Assembly (NCBI RefSeq): GCF_030409945.1
Contig: NZ_JAUFQV010000012.1
Coordinates: 124,001 to 188,000 of the forward strand
Source: Vibrio tapetis subsp. quintayensis
GTDB taxonomy: Bacteria; Pseudomonadota; Gammaproteobacteria; Enterobacterales; Vibrionaceae
Direction of reading: 5' to 3'
Length of the DNA stretch: 64,000 nt
Each line of letters begins with the position of its first letter. Position 1 is the stretch's first letter. Below, piece after piece: positions 10,053 to 20,008 of the stretch. Made by a program: the position numbers and the translations under genes. The notes under the pieces were generated by a model. That model was not told the DNA's origin. It was given only the letters and a program-made list of their open reading frames with translations, and did not search any database.

Positions 10053-11987
10053 CTACGATGATTTACGCACTCGTAAATACCATTCAGACAACAAGCGCAC
10101 TTGTTTCTTGGTGTAGCCCTTCTCCATCATACGAGCGACAAAGTCGTCGTGTTTTTTCTGATCATCAGTCGAGGTTTTTGCATTAAACGAAATAACCGGA
10201 AGTAGCTCTTCCGTATTTGAGAACATTTTCTTCTCAATAACCGTTCTGAGTTTCTCGTAGCTAGTCCAAACTGGGTTGTGTCCGTTGTTATTCGCTTTGG
10301 CACGCAGTACGAAGTTAACGATTTCGTTGCGGAAATCTTTTGGATTACTGATGCCCGCTGTTTTTTCGATTTTCTCTAGTTCGTTGTTTAACGCGCCACG
10401 ATCAAACAGTTGTCCGGTGTCTGGATCTCGGTACTCCTGATCTTGAATCCAGAAGTCGGCATAGGTGACATAGCGGTCAAAGATGTTTTGGCCGTATTCA
10501 GAGTAGGACTCCAAATACGCAGTTTGGATTTCTTTGCCAATAAACTCGACGTATTTTGGCACCAAATAGCCTTTCAAGAACTCCAAGTAACGCTCACCAA
10601 CTTCTTGTGGGAATTGCTCGCGTTCCACTTGTTGTTCAATGACATAAAACAGGTGTACTGGGTTAGCCGCCACTTCGGATTGGTCAAAATTAAATACTCG
10701 TGACAGAATTTTGAAAGCAAAACGAGTGGATAGCCCTGACATGCCCTCATCAACGCCAGCAAAGTCACGATATTCTTGATAACTCTTGGCTTTAGGATCG
10801 GTGTCTTTCAGGGTTTCGCCATCGTAGACTCGCATCTTAGAGAAGATCGATGAGTTCTCTGGATCTTTGAGGCGAGAAAGAATGCTGAACTGAGCCAGTG
10901 TTTCCAATGTACTTGGAGAGCATGGCGCTAATGACAGTTCACTGTGTTCGAGCAGTTTTTGGTAAATTTTGATTTCTTCGGAAACACGAAGACAGTAGGG
11001 CACCTTAACAATGTAAACTCGGTCTAAGAAGGCTTCGTTATTTTTGTTGTTGCGGAACGTCTGCCACTCCGATTCGTTTGAGTGCGCCAAAATCATGCCA
11101 TCAAATGGCAGGGCAGAAAGCCCTTCGGTACCGTTGTAGTTGCCTTCTTGCGTTGCCGTAAGCAGTGGATGCAACACCTTAATGGGTGCCTTGAACATTT
11201 CTACGAATTCCATCAAGCCTTGGTTTGCTCGACATAACGCACCAGAGTAGCTGTATGCATCAGGATCGTCTTGAGAGAAGTGCTCCAATTGGCGAATATC
11301 TACTTTACCCACTAGGGATGAAATGTCTTGGTTGTTCTCGTCTCCAGGTTCGGTTTTAGCGATTCCTTTTTGGTCTAGAATGGACGGTCGAACTTTCACC
11401 ACTTTGAACCTAGAAATATCGCCACCGAATTCATGCAATCTTTTGGCAGCCCAAGGAGACATGGTGGAACGAACGTAACGCTTTTGAATGCCATATTCAG
11501 ATTTGAGCAGTTCGCCATCTTCGTTGACGTCAAACAAACAGAATGGGTGGTCGTTGACTGGGCTACGCACGCCGTCAGCGGACAGGACGTAAATCGGCAT
11601 TTTTTCCATTAGGGCTTTGAGTTTTTCTGCCAGAGATGATTTACCACCACCGACAGGGCCCAATAGGTAAAGAATTTGTTTTCGTTCTTCTAGCCCTTGT
11701 GAGGCGTGTTTTAGGTAAGAAACAATTTGTTCAATCGCATCTTCCATGCCGTAAAAATCTTTGAATGTTTCGTAGCGGGAAATGACTCGGTTGGAAAAAA
11801 TCCTGCTTAACGTTGGATCTTGTGCAGTGTCTATGATTTCTGGTTCACCAATGGCGAGTAGCAAACGTTCTGCTGCGTTCGCGTAAGCGCTTTTGTCTTC
11901 TCGACAAAGTGATAAGAAATCCTGAAGTGAAAGCTCTTCATCCTTGGCTGCTTCGTAGCGAGCCTGGTAGTGGTCAAAAATGCTCAT
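10053..11987 (-). CDS. yeaG: PrkA family serine protein kinase YeaG
   Basis: 644 residues, matching E. coli YeaG. An N-terminal AAA-type domain carries a Walker A at 110-118 (GPVGGGKSS); motifs such as DRVYIVKVPYCLRV and the C-terminal PrkA domain end complete the family pattern. PrkA proteins were described as serine protein kinases, though an ATP-dependent protease activity has also been reported for the Bacillus member, so kinase activity is inferred from family. It leads the yeaG-yeaH-ycgB operon; AGAGGGG precedes the start and a 590-bp upstream region leaves room for complex regulation. Confidence 0.96.
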   Translation of the reverse strand: MSIFDHYQARYEAAKDEELSLQDFLSLCREDKSAYANAAERLLLAIGEPEIIDTAQDPTLSRIFSNRVISRYETFKDFYGMEDAIEQIVSYLKHASQGLEERKQILYLLGPVGGGKSSLAEKLKALMEKMPIYVLSADGVRSPVNDHPFCLFDVNEDGELLKSEYGIQKRYVRSTMSPWAAKRLHEFGGDISRFKVVKVRPSILDQKGIAKTEPGDENNQDISSLVGKVDIRQLEHFSQDDPDAYSYSGALCRANQGLMEFVEMFKAPIKVLHPLLTATQEGNYNGTEGLSALPFDGMILAHSNESEWQTFRNNKNNEAFLDRVYIVKVPYCLRVSEEIKIYQKLLEHSELSLAPCSPSTLETLAQFSILSRLKDPENSSIFSKMRVYDGETLKDTDPKAKSYQEYRDFAGVDEGMSGLSTRFAFKILSRVFNFDQSEVAANPVHLFYVIEQQVEREQFPQEVGERYLEFLKGYLVPKYVEFIGKEIQTAYLESYSEYGQNIFDRYVTYADFWIQDQEYRDPDTGQLFDRGALNNELEKIEKTAGISNPKDFRNEIVNFVLRAKANNNGHNPVWTSYEKLRTVIEKKMFSNTEELLPVISFNAKTSTDDQKKHDDFVARMMEKGYTKKQVRLLSEWYLRVRKSS

Positions 11988-12577
11988 AGCGAATACCCCT
12001 CTAAACCTGTCCTATCGACACGGAAACAGCGAAAATGTCACATCCGTCAGTAATTAAGGTTAGACAGGTATCTTTAACTCTGCCTGCTTTTTCGCTATTT
12101 ATTTGTGAAATATTGTAAAGAATATGTAGAGAGTTGTTGGTAAATGCGGCATGGCGACAAAACGGAGGATGTCAAAACCTGAATTCTTTTTTTTCAAAGA
12201 GATAAGGTCATGACCTATTAAATAATTACGCAATATCTCATCGCAGCGGCGTTTACGGTCAGGAGCACGTATAGCGAGAGACGAATATGCACTGTAATAC
12301 GTATCAATTATTGTGATAATGATTTCTTGTAATACTGTTTTAGCGCTGGTTTAACTAATCAGTATTCGACAAGTTTATTTTGGTTTGAAACTTGGAGGCG
12401 ATAAAAAGCTAAAGGCCATTCGTTAACGTATGTAGCATGGAAGATAAGGGTTACTGAGCGATGGATCCTCATCATTTGTGGCGAATAAACACATGACAGA
12501 GCCAGGTGAATGAGAAAAAAAGCGCCCATTAATCAAAGCGCTTTTTTGTTGTCTGTTAGCTAGTTATTCTCTCGCGA
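11988..12577. other. Intergenic region upstream of yeaG, 590 bp
   Basis: Holds the promoter(s) of yeaG on the minus strand and the terminator of yfbU at 12515-12547. I searched by eye for a sigma-54 -24/-12 element in front of yeaG, as expected from E. coli, and did not find a convincing one. No small gene was recognised. Confidence 0.6.
12515..12547. terminator. Terminator after yfbU
   Basis: Perfect stem AAAAAAGCGC / GCGCTTTTTT with a 12-base loop, 30 bp past the yfbU stop. A- and T-runs on both sides make it potentially bidirectional, but only yfbU reads into it closely. Confidence 0.88.
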
Positions 12578-13078
12578 CTATGCGTTGAATATTTGCTTAA
12601 ACTCAGCCGATGATAGGTGATACTGACGAGGGCAATTTTGCCATGTAGTCAGCATACGACGGTATTTGTCTAGCATTGGCATTTGCGCATTGAAGTGGTG
12701 GTCACCTTTTTCAAATTGCGTGTATAGCCCTTCAGAGTCGATCAAAAATCGGACATAGTTGACTTGTTGTGCTTCTGACGCGATATCAAAGCCTAAGAAT
12801 ATCAGACGGCGCTGATCAACATTGTTTCGCTCTGCATCATCCAGCATTTTATTGGACTCTTGCATAGCATGGTACATTTCCATGATGTTGATGATTTCGC
12901 GACATTCGTCTTCTGTAATACAACCGAATTCTTTATTGAGCTCTTGCATTTGTAGCCCATAACCACGCTCTACAATGGTCTGTAGACGCTGATACTTTTC
13001 AGAGTTGTCCGGAGTTAATCGTGACATCAAGTAATATTGATTCGAAAGGATCAGACGTTGAGCGTCAGTCATTTCCAT
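12578..13078 (-). CDS. yfbU: YfbU family protein (UPF0304)
   Basis: 166 residues, closely resembling E. coli YfbU from the first residues ([18 protein letters not shown]) to the end ([18 protein letters not shown]). The family is conserved in gammaproteobacteria, soluble and mostly helical. Its function is not established. It is a single-gene unit: 213 bp separate it from the terminator side of pflA upstream, and its own terminator follows. Confidence 0.95.
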   Translation of the reverse strand: MEMTDAQRLILSNQYYLMSRLTPDNSEKYQRLQTIVERGYGLQMQELNKEFGCITEDECREIINIMEMYHAMQESNKMLDDAERNNVDQRRLIFLGFDIASEAQQVNYVRFLIDSEGLYTQFEKGDHHFNAQMPMLDKYRRMLTTWQNCPRQYHLSSAEFKQIFNA

Positions 13079-13244
13079 AGAGAAGCCTCATTTTATAGTT
13101 TATTTGTCTGGCAATAGAGTAACAGTTATTAGACACAATGAAACATGATCTCAACACGGTTTTAATATTGATAAGGTCTGACTGGCTAATTTTTCCGCTG
13201 TTCTAAAGGGGAGGGGCTGAAAAAGAGAAGCAAGCATGATAATT

Positions 13245-13269
13245 AAAAAAGCCAGCAAATATGCTGGCT
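13245..13269 (-). terminator. Rho-independent terminator of pflA
   Basis: Stem AGCCAGCA / TGCTGGCT with a four-base loop, followed on the minus strand by TTTTTTAATT. It begins 23 bp beyond the pflA stop. Confidence 0.9.
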
Positions 13270-13291
13270 AAATAATACGCGGATAATTGTA

Positions 13292-14032
13292 TTAGTATTT
13301 AACGTTATCGTTGTACTGCTCGAGGATAGACTTGATCTTATCCATGGTTTCTTTTTCTGGAGGATTAACACCATCAAGTGGGTAGTCGTAGCCTAACGCT
13401 TCCCATTTATGTGCGCCCAATTTGTGGTACGGCAGCAGTTCAATTTTTTCGACGTTATCCATGTCTTTAATGAACTCACCAAGTAGGTGGGCAGACTCTT
13501 CATCGTCCGTATAACCCGGTACCACAACATAGCGTATCCATGTTGTTTGGCCAACCTTATGCAAATAACGAGCAAAATCCAAAGTTCGCTTGTTTGATAC
13601 ACCCACTAAATCTTGGTGAATTTCATCTTGCATATGCTTAATATCTAGCATGACTAAGTCGGAGACTTCTAAGATTTCATCGATGACATCCGTATGCTTA
13701 CGTACGTGGCCATTGGTATCTAAACAAGTATGAATGCCTTCAGCGTGAGCCGCTTTAAAAAAGTCGCGTACAAACTCTGGTTGCAGTAGTGCTTCACCAC
13801 CAGAACATGTAATACCGCCACCGGATGCTCTCATGAAGTGTTTGTATGACTTGGCTTCATTGATGATTTCTTCGACTGTGACTTCTTTACCATCATGAGT
13901 ATCCCAAGTATCTCGGTTATGACAGTATTTGCAGCGCATTAAGCAGCCTTGCAAGAACACAATAAAACGAATTCCTGGGCCATCGACGGTGCCACATGAT
14001 TCGAAAGAATGAATACGACCAGCTGTAGACAT
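13292..14032 (-). CDS. pflA: Pyruvate formate-lyase 1-activating enzyme PflA
   Basis: Radical SAM enzyme that installs the glycyl radical on PflB under anaerobic conditions. The [4Fe-4S] motif CLMRCKYC gives Cys30, Cys34 and Cys37, the same numbering as E. coli; [19 protein letters not shown] is the family N-terminus and [11 protein letters not shown] a glycine-rich SAM-binding motif. The start is the second of two ATGs: the upstream purine stretch is seven bases from it but only one base from the ATG two codons earlier (14038). It is separated from its substrate gene pflB by the LpxR-like and chemoreceptor genes, so the two are not one operon here. Confidence 0.96.
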   Translation of the reverse strand: MSTAGRIHSFESCGTVDGPGIRFIVFLQGCLMRCKYCHNRDTWDTHDGKEVTVEEIINEAKSYKHFMRASGGGITCSGGEALLQPEFVRDFFKAAHAEGIHTCLDTNGHVRKHTDVIDEILEVSDLVMLDIKHMQDEIHQDLVGVSNKRTLDFARYLHKVGQTTWIRYVVVPGYTDDEESAHLLGEFIKDMDNVEKIELLPYHKLGAHKWEALGYDYPLDGVNPPEKETMDKIKSILEQYNDNVKY

Positions 14033-14174
14033 GAGCATTTCTCTTAGGATTATTTTTGCCGTTATTTTATTACAATTTGGGCACTTTAAATAGTCATTCT
14101 TGTTTGATTCTCGGAATCAAACAACGGAATTATCAGTGCCAAAGTAAGCGTACTGAGGTATTGATTTTTAAGTG

Positions 14175-15146
14175 TTATAACATCCAAAATAGCGACAGAG
14201 AGGCCGCGGCATGGAGATTGTGTTGATCTTCTAAGTAATCTGGAGATTTTGCGACAACGGTAAACCCGATACCCAGTCCGTGATAATAGCCGACAGCACC
14301 AATTTGCGCAGTACTTTGCCAGTGCTGTATGGATACAGGGTACACTTCTGGTGGGGTGGCGCCGCTTAACGTTAAATCCTGAAAACGGTAACGCGCTTCA
14401 ATGCCAGTAAAGTAGAAGTAGCCAGCTTGGTCTTTAGGAGCATATAACGTCTGATTGGGCTGAGCATAGCTGATGGTTGTTGAACCAAATGTGGACGCCA
14501 AGTTAGATCCGTACCGCCACAGTACTCCAGACGCGATTTCAGGCTGAAAATTACCTAATTGTACTCGATTTATCCAAGTAGTTTCAAAGCCACTCGAATC
14601 CATACTACTGTCGTACAAAGCATTATGTTGTTGATAGTTAGCACCCCAAACAAGCGGTTCTTCCACTTGATATTGCCAGCCTGCTGGCCGTGGAGAACCG
14701 ATCAAATCATGAACCCATCGTTGAGACATAGAAGCCAGAGATTTTTCGCCTAACGTACCCAGCATCAATTCAATATTTTGATGTTCTTTCGGTGAGCGTA
14801 TTGCTAGACGAGTGGTAAGGTAGGACAACCCGGCATAGGGGCGCTCGTTAGGTGCAGGTTCTAGTTGACGGATGTCGGTTGGTGTCCATATTTTTTGGCT
14901 CAACGACACACCTAAGTAATAGTCGGAATTTTCTTTTTCTAGCCAAACAAGAGGCGCACTTTTTAGCTTGGTTTGTACATCAAAAAATAATCCGTTTGAA
15001 TAGTCTTTATCGGTTCCAAGCATACCGTCGTTATCTAAATGTACGCTAATCGTTGTTTCTGCATGAGCCGCGGATAACAAACAAACAGAAAGGCAAGCAG
15101 CGCGCAGAAACGATGTTGAAAATTGAGATAACACGTTGTTCATCAT
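14175..15146 (-). CDS. LpxR-like lipid A deacylase family outer-membrane protein
   Basis: 323 residues with an N-terminal signal peptide ending at AHA (residues about 1-29). The mature start resembles Salmonella LpxR: LDNDGMLGTDKDYSNG contains the Asn-Asp pair and following acidic/Thr positions used in catalysis, and QRWVHDLIGSP contains the catalytic-type His. Alternating hydrophobic stretches and a terminal aromatic residue region fit an outer-membrane barrel. LpxR removes the 3'-acyloxyacyl chain of lipid A in the outer leaflet. Two adjacent ATGs make the exact start uncertain by one codon. Family assignment is firm; activity on this organism's lipid A is inferred. Confidence 0.85.
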   Translation of the reverse strand: MMNNVLSQFSTSFLRAACLSVCLLSAAHAETTISVHLDNDGMLGTDKDYSNGLFFDVQTKLKSAPLVWLEKENSDYYLGVSLSQKIWTPTDIRQLEPAPNERPYAGLSYLTTRLAIRSPKEHQNIELMLGTLGEKSLASMSQRWVHDLIGSPRPAGWQYQVEEPLVWGANYQQHNALYDSSMDSSGFETTWINRVQLGNFQPEIASGVLWRYGSNLASTFGSTTISYAQPNQTLYAPKDQAGYFYFTGIEARYRFQDLTLSGATPPEVYPVSIQHWQSTAQIGAVGYYHGLGIGFTVVAKSPDYLEDQHNLHAAASLSLFWML

Positions 15147-15355
15147 TCACATTATGGCAGTCAAAGGCAATAAGCAGTATATCGTAACGTTAGATCACTA
15201 ACTGAGACCTTGCCGAGCTCTTGGTGAAATTTCAAAAAACATGGTAAAACCCTGCGAAATGTAGCTATATTGTTAATTAGTGTGCATTGTTATGTTATTG
15301 TTGATTCTGTAAGTAACATGGATAAGTTGTTGCTTAATAAGCAGAAGGGATTTAC

Positions 15356-17236
15356 ATGAAAAGTATGAATTTGTCGCAGAAACAAAAATCGTTCATTTAT
15401 TTGGGCCTGCTCATTATTGGGTTCATCTCTTTGGCTTGGTACACGTTGTCCGCAATTGAAAAAGTGGGAGAGCAGTATCAGCACAGTAATGAGATTTCAT
15501 CGGGAGCCTATGAAGTCAAGCAAACTCAGGTTCAGTTGTTGCAGTTGATCAGTCATCTTGATGACATGACAGCAGACCAAGTGCCTGTGGCTAAGCAAAC
15601 CAGTGATGATATTTATGAGCTGATTAAAGTGAATCGAACTTTTCTAGAGTCAGTGGGAATTTCGACCGATGCACAGAAGTTAGAAGTAGCGGTTGCGGAT
15701 TACCGGTCAGCATTGATGCCTTGGCTGGATATTAGAGCCGAAGTAGGATTTAACATCGATGACGGTAAGCTTGGCAACATGAACCAATTAACCACACAGA
15801 TAGAAACGAAAATACTGGAAACTGGGATGGTGAGCATTAATTCCGACTTTCAAAATATGGTGAAGATGCAACAAACTTATTTACTGCAGCCAAACGAAAA
15901 GAACCTAAAACTGTTCAACCGTTCACTCGCCATGTTCGAAAATATGTCTAATAGCTATGCCATGTTGGACTTGTACGAAAAAGAACTCGAGCAATTTAAA
16001 ACGGACTTTAAGCGTGTGAGTGAGTTATCCGAGCAACTGATTCAGGTTGAAGAGACGCTTTTTTTTCAACAAGACAACGTGAAAAACCTCATTCATGACA
16101 TTTCAGGAAAGCTGGGGCAGATCAGTGAATCCTATCAAACCTCGGCATCTGAGCGGTCGACTCGTACCGAATTTTCTGTCCTTATCGCTTGTATCGTATT
16201 AGCGGCGGTGACCTTACTTATTTTCGTAACCTTGAATCGATCCATTGCCCGATCTGTCGGTGCGATTTCTCAAATATTGGAGGGTATGTCTAATGGTGAT
16301 TTATCAGAACGATTGGCAACAACAGCAAACACAAACGATGAGTTTAACCGTTTGGCTATCGCGATTAATCAAACCTGTGAAAACTTGGGTGTGCTCGTTA
16401 AAGGCGTACAAGATAGTAGCCATGCCTTGTCAGAAAATGCAACCCAACTCAATGATGGTGTTGATGGCTTAGCAAAGAATCAAAGTGATGTTGTTCATCA
16501 AACTCAAGTGCTGGCGTCTGCTACCGAAGAGGTCAGTGTTACAACACAAGAGGTCTCCAATAGTTTGGAGATGGTGGTTCAAGTAACAGAAACATCAAGT
16601 CAATCAGCTCATGAGGGAGGAGTGGTCATTACTCAAGCGATCGAGTCACTTGCGGATGTCGCGACGGTTCTGACCAATGCGGCAGGTAACATTAAGCGAT
16701 TAGAAGAAGCATCTGAAAAAGTAGATTCTGTTATGGATATTATTAACGGTATTGCAGAGCAAACGAACTTATTGGCGTTGAACGCAGCAATTGAAGCGGC
16801 AAGGGCAGGAGAGCAAGGGCGAGGGTTTGCCGTTGTGGCCGACGAAGTAAGAAACTTAGCAGTTAGAACAGTGGATGCCGTCGGAGAAATATCGGGTACC
16901 ATTGAAACAATGAAAAAAGAAAGTTCGGAAGTGATTGGTTCGATTGCACAATGTGAAGGTTCTATTGAGCAAGGGCAAGCAAAAGGCCAAGAAGCCATTG
17001 ATGCGTTAGAGGCGATCACTGGTAAGGTATCGGAAGTTAATCACCAGACAGAAGTTATCTTTAATTCCATCCGTGAGCTCGCGACAACCAGCCAATCAAT
17101 GGCCGATAGTATGTCTCAGATATCAAGCTCCATGGCATCAATTGAAACCAGTAACGGCCAGTTGAGAGAAACAAGTGGAAGAGTGGAAGATCGCTCAAAT
17201 CGACTCAATCAAGATTGTGAGCAGTTTAAGTTGTGA
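15356..17236 (+). CDS. Methyl-accepting chemotaxis protein
   Basis: 626-residue transmembrane chemoreceptor. TM1 lies at about 12-32, a helical periplasmic sensor follows to about 270, TM2 at about 273-294, then a HAMP domain (about 295-345) and a cytoplasmic signalling domain. The hairpin tip that binds CheA/CheW is readable: [20 protein letters not shown] starts near residue 467. The periplasmic part is rich in heptad-like Leu/Gln patterns, more like a four-helix bundle than a Cache fold. AAGGGA precedes the ATG. It is a lone gene between divergent LpxR-like and convergent pflB genes; the ligand is unknown. Confidence 0.95.
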   Translation: MKSMNLSQKQKSFIYLGLLIIGFISLAWYTLSAIEKVGEQYQHSNEISSGAYEVKQTQVQLLQLISHLDDMTADQVPVAKQTSDDIYELIKVNRTFLESVGISTDAQKLEVAVADYRSALMPWLDIRAEVGFNIDDGKLGNMNQLTTQIETKILETGMVSINSDFQNMVKMQQTYLLQPNEKNLKLFNRSLAMFENMSNSYAMLDLYEKELEQFKTDFKRVSELSEQLIQVEETLFFQQDNVKNLIHDISGKLGQISESYQTSASERSTRTEFSVLIACIVLAAVTLLIFVTLNRSIARSVGAISQILEGMSNGDLSERLATTANTNDEFNRLAIAINQTCENLGVLVKGVQDSSHALSENATQLNDGVDGLAKNQSDVVHQTQVLASATEEVSVTTQEVSNSLEMVVQVTETSSQSAHEGGVVITQAIESLADVATVLTNAAGNIKRLEEASEKVDSVMDIINGIAEQTNLLALNAAIEAARAGEQGRGFAVVADEVRNLAVRTVDAVGEISGTIETMKKESSEVIGSIAQCEGSIEQGQAKGQEAIDALEAITGKVSEVNHQTEVIFNSIRELATTSQSMADSMSQISSSMASIETSNGQLRETSGRVEDRSNRLNQDCEQFKL

Positions 17237-17241
17237 GGGCG

Positions 17242-17353
17242 AAGTGCTAAAAGCGAAGTATTAAAAGCTAAGTGCTAGAAGCGAAGTATTAATAGCAAAG
17301 TGTTAAAAGCGAGGTATGGAGGGCTTAGCACTTCGAACTTAGCTTTTAGTACT
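17242..17353. repeat. 14-bp tandem repeats with an inverted arm after the chemoreceptor gene
   Basis: Five consecutive 14-bp units (17242-17311) with consensus AAGTGCTAAAAGCG, alternating between a GTGCTA-type and a GTATTA-type version, followed by one decayed unit. The stretch TTAGCACTTCGAACTTAGC and TTTTAGTACTT at 17324-17353 is the same unit in inverted orientation, so the RNA could fold on itself. Lies in the 180-bp spacer between the + chemoreceptor and - pflB. Confidence 0.85.
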
Positions 17354-17365
17354 TGATAATACTTG

Positions 17366-17394
17366 AAAAAAAAGCCCGCTCAATGAGCGGGCTT
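17366..17394 (-). terminator. Rho-independent terminator of pflB
   Basis: Perfect 10-bp stem AAGCCCGCTC / GAGCGGGCTT with a three-base loop, followed on the minus strand by eight T. It starts 22 bp past the pflB stop; the + strand side has only a weak T-run, but it may also stop the chemoreceptor transcript. Confidence 0.93.
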
Positions 17395-17416
17395 CGTTTA
17401 TTCAATCAACTGAGAA

Positions 17417-19693
17417 TTATAGAGACTCAGTGAAAGTACGTGCGATTACGTCAGCTTGCTGCTCTGGAGTCAGAGAGTTAAAGCGTACAGCATAACCAGA
17501 TACACGAATCGTTAACTGAGGGTAGTTCTCAGGGTGCTTAACTGCGTCTTCTAGAGTACCGCGGTTAAGAACGTTCACGTTAAGGTGTTGACCACCTTCA
17601 ATGCCAGCTTCGTGGTGGAAGTAACCATCCATTAGGCCTGCAAGGTTAGCACGTTGGTTGTCTTCTTCTTTACCTAGCGCGTTTGGAACGATAGAGAAAG
17701 TGTAAGAGATACCATCTTGTGCATCAGCGAACGGTAGTTTACCTACAGAAGTCAATGACGCTACAGCACCTTTCTCATCACGACCGTGCATTGGGTTAGC
17801 ACCAGGAGCGAAAGGAGCACCAGCACGACGACCGTCTGGAGTGTTACCCGTTTTCTTACCGTACACAACGTTAGAAGTGATAGTAAGGATAGACTGAGTA
17901 GGGATCGCATTGCGGTACATAGTCAGTTTACGGATTTTGCCCATAAATGTAGAAACAAGTTCACATGCGATGTCATCAACGCGTGAATCATTGTTACCAA
18001 ATTTAGGGTAGTCGCCTTCGATTTCGAAATCGATAGCAATGCCGTCTTCATCGCGTACTGGTTTAACAGTAGCGAACTTGATTGCAGACAATGAGTCAGC
18101 TGCAACAGAAAGACCAGCAATACCACATGCCATAGTACGACGAACGTCACGGTCATGAAGAGCCATTAGAGACGCTTCGTAGCTGTATTTGTCGTGCATG
18201 AAGTGAATGCTGTTTAGTGCAGTCACGTATTGCTTAGCTAACCAATCCATGAATGTGTCTAGGCGACCCATTACATCATCGTAGTTAAGAACAGCATCAG
18301 TGATCTTGTCGCCAACTGGGCCAACTTGCATCTTAAGCTTCTCATCAACGCCGCCGTTGATTGCGTAAAGCATAGTTTTTGCAAGGTTAGCACGAGCGCC
18401 GAAGAACTGCATTTGCTTACCAACGATCATTGGAGAGACACAACAAGCGATCGCGTAGTCATCAGAACCTAGGTCAGGACGCATTAGGTCATCATTTTCG
18501 TACTGGATAGAAGAAGTATCGATAGATACCTTCGCACAGAAACGTTTGAAGCCGTCAGGCAGTTGCTCAGACCAAAGAACCGTGATGTTTGGCTCAGGAG
18601 ATGGACCCATAGTGTATAGGCTGTTTAGGAAACGGAAGTTCGTACGTGTAACTAGCGTACGACCATCAACACCCATACCACCCATAGATTCTGTAGCCCA
18701 GATTGGGTCACCAGAGAACAACTCATCGTACTCAGGAGTACGTAGGAAACGAACCATACGTAGCTTCATTACGAAGTGGTCGATCATTTCTTGAGCTTGA
18801 ACTTCAGTGATAGTACCTGCAGCGATATCACGCTCGATGAAGATGTCTAGGAAAGTCGAAGTACGACCAAGAGACATTGCAGCACCGTTTTGAGATTTAA
18901 CAGCAGCTAGGTAGCCGAAGTAAGTCCACTGGATAGCTTCTTGAGCAGTTTGAGCTGGCTCAGAGATATCGTAGCCGTATTTCTCAGCCATCACTTTGAT
19001 TTGGCCTAGAGCACGGTGTTGCTCAGAGATTTCTTCACGAAGTTGCATTGTTGCAGCAAGGTCTTCGCCGTTTTCGAAACGCTCTTGAAGAGAAGCAAAC
19101 TGAGCTTGCTTGTCTTTCATTAGGAAGTTGATACCGTAAAGTGCAACACGACGGTAGTCACCAATGATACGACCACGGCCGTAAGCATCAGGAAGACCAG
19201 TCAAAACACCAGACTTACGACATTTTAGGATATCAGGAGTGTAGATATCGAAAACGCCAGCATTGTGCGTTTTACGGTACTCTGAGTAGATTTTTGAAAC
19301 CATTGGGTCAAGAGTTTCACCGTATGCTTTACAAGAACCTTCAACCATACGCACACCACCGTTAGGGATGATGGCACGTTTAAGTGGCTTCTCAGTTTGT
19401 AGACCAACGATAGTCTCTAGATCTTTTTCGATGTAACCTGCATCGTGAGCAGTGATGGTAGAAATAACAGAAGTATCAAAATCTACAGGTGCTTTAGTTG
19501 CATTCTCCTGCTTGATGCCTTCCATTACTTTAGCCCAAAGCTTGTCAGTTGCTTCAGTACCTTCAGACACTAGGAAAGCTTCATCGCCTTCATATGGTGC
19601 GTAGTTTTTCTGAATGAAGTCGCGAACGTTTACTTCGTTTTGCCAATCACCTTCAGCAAAACCTTCCCAAGCTTTAGCAAATTGCTCTGCCAT
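17417..19693 (-). CDS. pflB: Formate C-acetyltransferase (pyruvate formate-lyase) PflB
   Basis: Converts pyruvate and CoA to acetyl-CoA and formate in anaerobic mixed-acid fermentation; cytoplasmic homodimer. The 758-residue length is typical. Active-site cysteines are Cys417-Cys418 in IACCVSPM, and the glycyl radical site is Gly733 in RVSGYAVRF near the C-terminus. PflA in this window is its activase. Codon use looks strongly biased (GCA/GTA/CGT, few rare codons), as expected for an abundant enzyme. Upstream in the same direction is the DUF3360 membrane protein, in the place where enterobacteria have the formate channel gene focA. Confidence 0.98.
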   Translation of the reverse strand: MAEQFAKAWEGFAEGDWQNEVNVRDFIQKNYAPYEGDEAFLVSEGTEATDKLWAKVMEGIKQENATKAPVDFDTSVISTITAHDAGYIEKDLETIVGLQTEKPLKRAIIPNGGVRMVEGSCKAYGETLDPMVSKIYSEYRKTHNAGVFDIYTPDILKCRKSGVLTGLPDAYGRGRIIGDYRRVALYGINFLMKDKQAQFASLQERFENGEDLAATMQLREEISEQHRALGQIKVMAEKYGYDISEPAQTAQEAIQWTYFGYLAAVKSQNGAAMSLGRTSTFLDIFIERDIAAGTITEVQAQEMIDHFVMKLRMVRFLRTPEYDELFSGDPIWATESMGGMGVDGRTLVTRTNFRFLNSLYTMGPSPEPNITVLWSEQLPDGFKRFCAKVSIDTSSIQYENDDLMRPDLGSDDYAIACCVSPMIVGKQMQFFGARANLAKTMLYAINGGVDEKLKMQVGPVGDKITDAVLNYDDVMGRLDTFMDWLAKQYVTALNSIHFMHDKYSYEASLMALHDRDVRRTMACGIAGLSVAADSLSAIKFATVKPVRDEDGIAIDFEIEGDYPKFGNNDSRVDDIACELVSTFMGKIRKLTMYRNAIPTQSILTITSNVVYGKKTGNTPDGRRAGAPFAPGANPMHGRDEKGAVASLTSVGKLPFADAQDGISYTFSIVPNALGKEEDNQRANLAGLMDGYFHHEAGIEGGQHLNVNVLNRGTLEDAVKHPENYPQLTIRVSGYAVRFNSLTPEQQADVIARTFTESL

Positions 19694-19888
19694 GACATAC
19701 CTACCTTTTTAGTAGAAAAAACACGTACTGATTCGCTGGAGAGCCAGCTATCACCAACATAGGTGAGCAGTACACTCTTTATTTAAATAACAATATGGTT
19801 GACTACGATATGCTTCGCAGCTCATGGTCATACATATTGTCACTTTTCACCGTAATTTCAAGCTTACTATAAAATTTTTTAGTAAACC

Positions 19889-19902
19889 TTAAACTAAATC
19901 AA
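19889..19902 (-). promoter_or_regulatory. Weak FNR-like site upstream of pflB
   Basis: On the minus strand TTGATTTAGTTTAA matches the FNR consensus TTGATnnnnATCAA at 8 of 10 positions, but the second half-site is poor. pfl is FNR/ArcA-activated in E. coli, which makes it plausible; spacing to a clear -10 element was not convincing. Confidence 0.3.
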
Positions 19903-19930
19903 TAAAAACTAAAATCTTGATACAAAGTTT

Positions 19931-19953
19931 GGGCAATACAAGGTGTATTGCCC
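19931..19953 (-). terminator. Probable terminator of the DUF3360 gene
   Basis: Perfect 10-bp stem GGGCAATACA / TGTATTGCCC with a three-base loop, about 55 bp past the DUF3360 stop. The following T-run on the minus strand is short (AAACTTTG), so it may be partial and allow readthrough into pflB. Confidence 0.55.
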
Positions 19954-20008
19954 AACATTATTTTAACGGTTCTCTAGCATTTTACTATTTATAGGGCTAA
20001 TGCGCTAT

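Larger units (their letters stand above)
19694..20008. other. Intergenic region upstream of pflB, 315 bp
   Basis: AT-rich leader/promoter region of pflB on the minus strand. It contains a hairpin near the end of the DUF3360 gene (19931-19953) and a weak FNR-like sequence (19889-19902). No small gene recognised. Confidence 0.6.

Noticed and set aside
16633..17019. 128-codon open frame antisense to the chemoreceptor signalling domain
   Set aside because: Shadow of the conserved Ala/Glu-rich signalling helix; the same kind of antisense frame appears opposite the second chemoreceptor.
17242..17353. Possible CRISPR array or integron attC site
   Set aside because: Units are 14 bp, directly adjacent without spacers, and there are no cas genes or integrase; the inverted part does not have attC core sites.
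19889..19902. Confident FNR control of pflB
   Set aside because: The second half-site is poor and no -10 element falls at a standard distance; kept only as a weak site.
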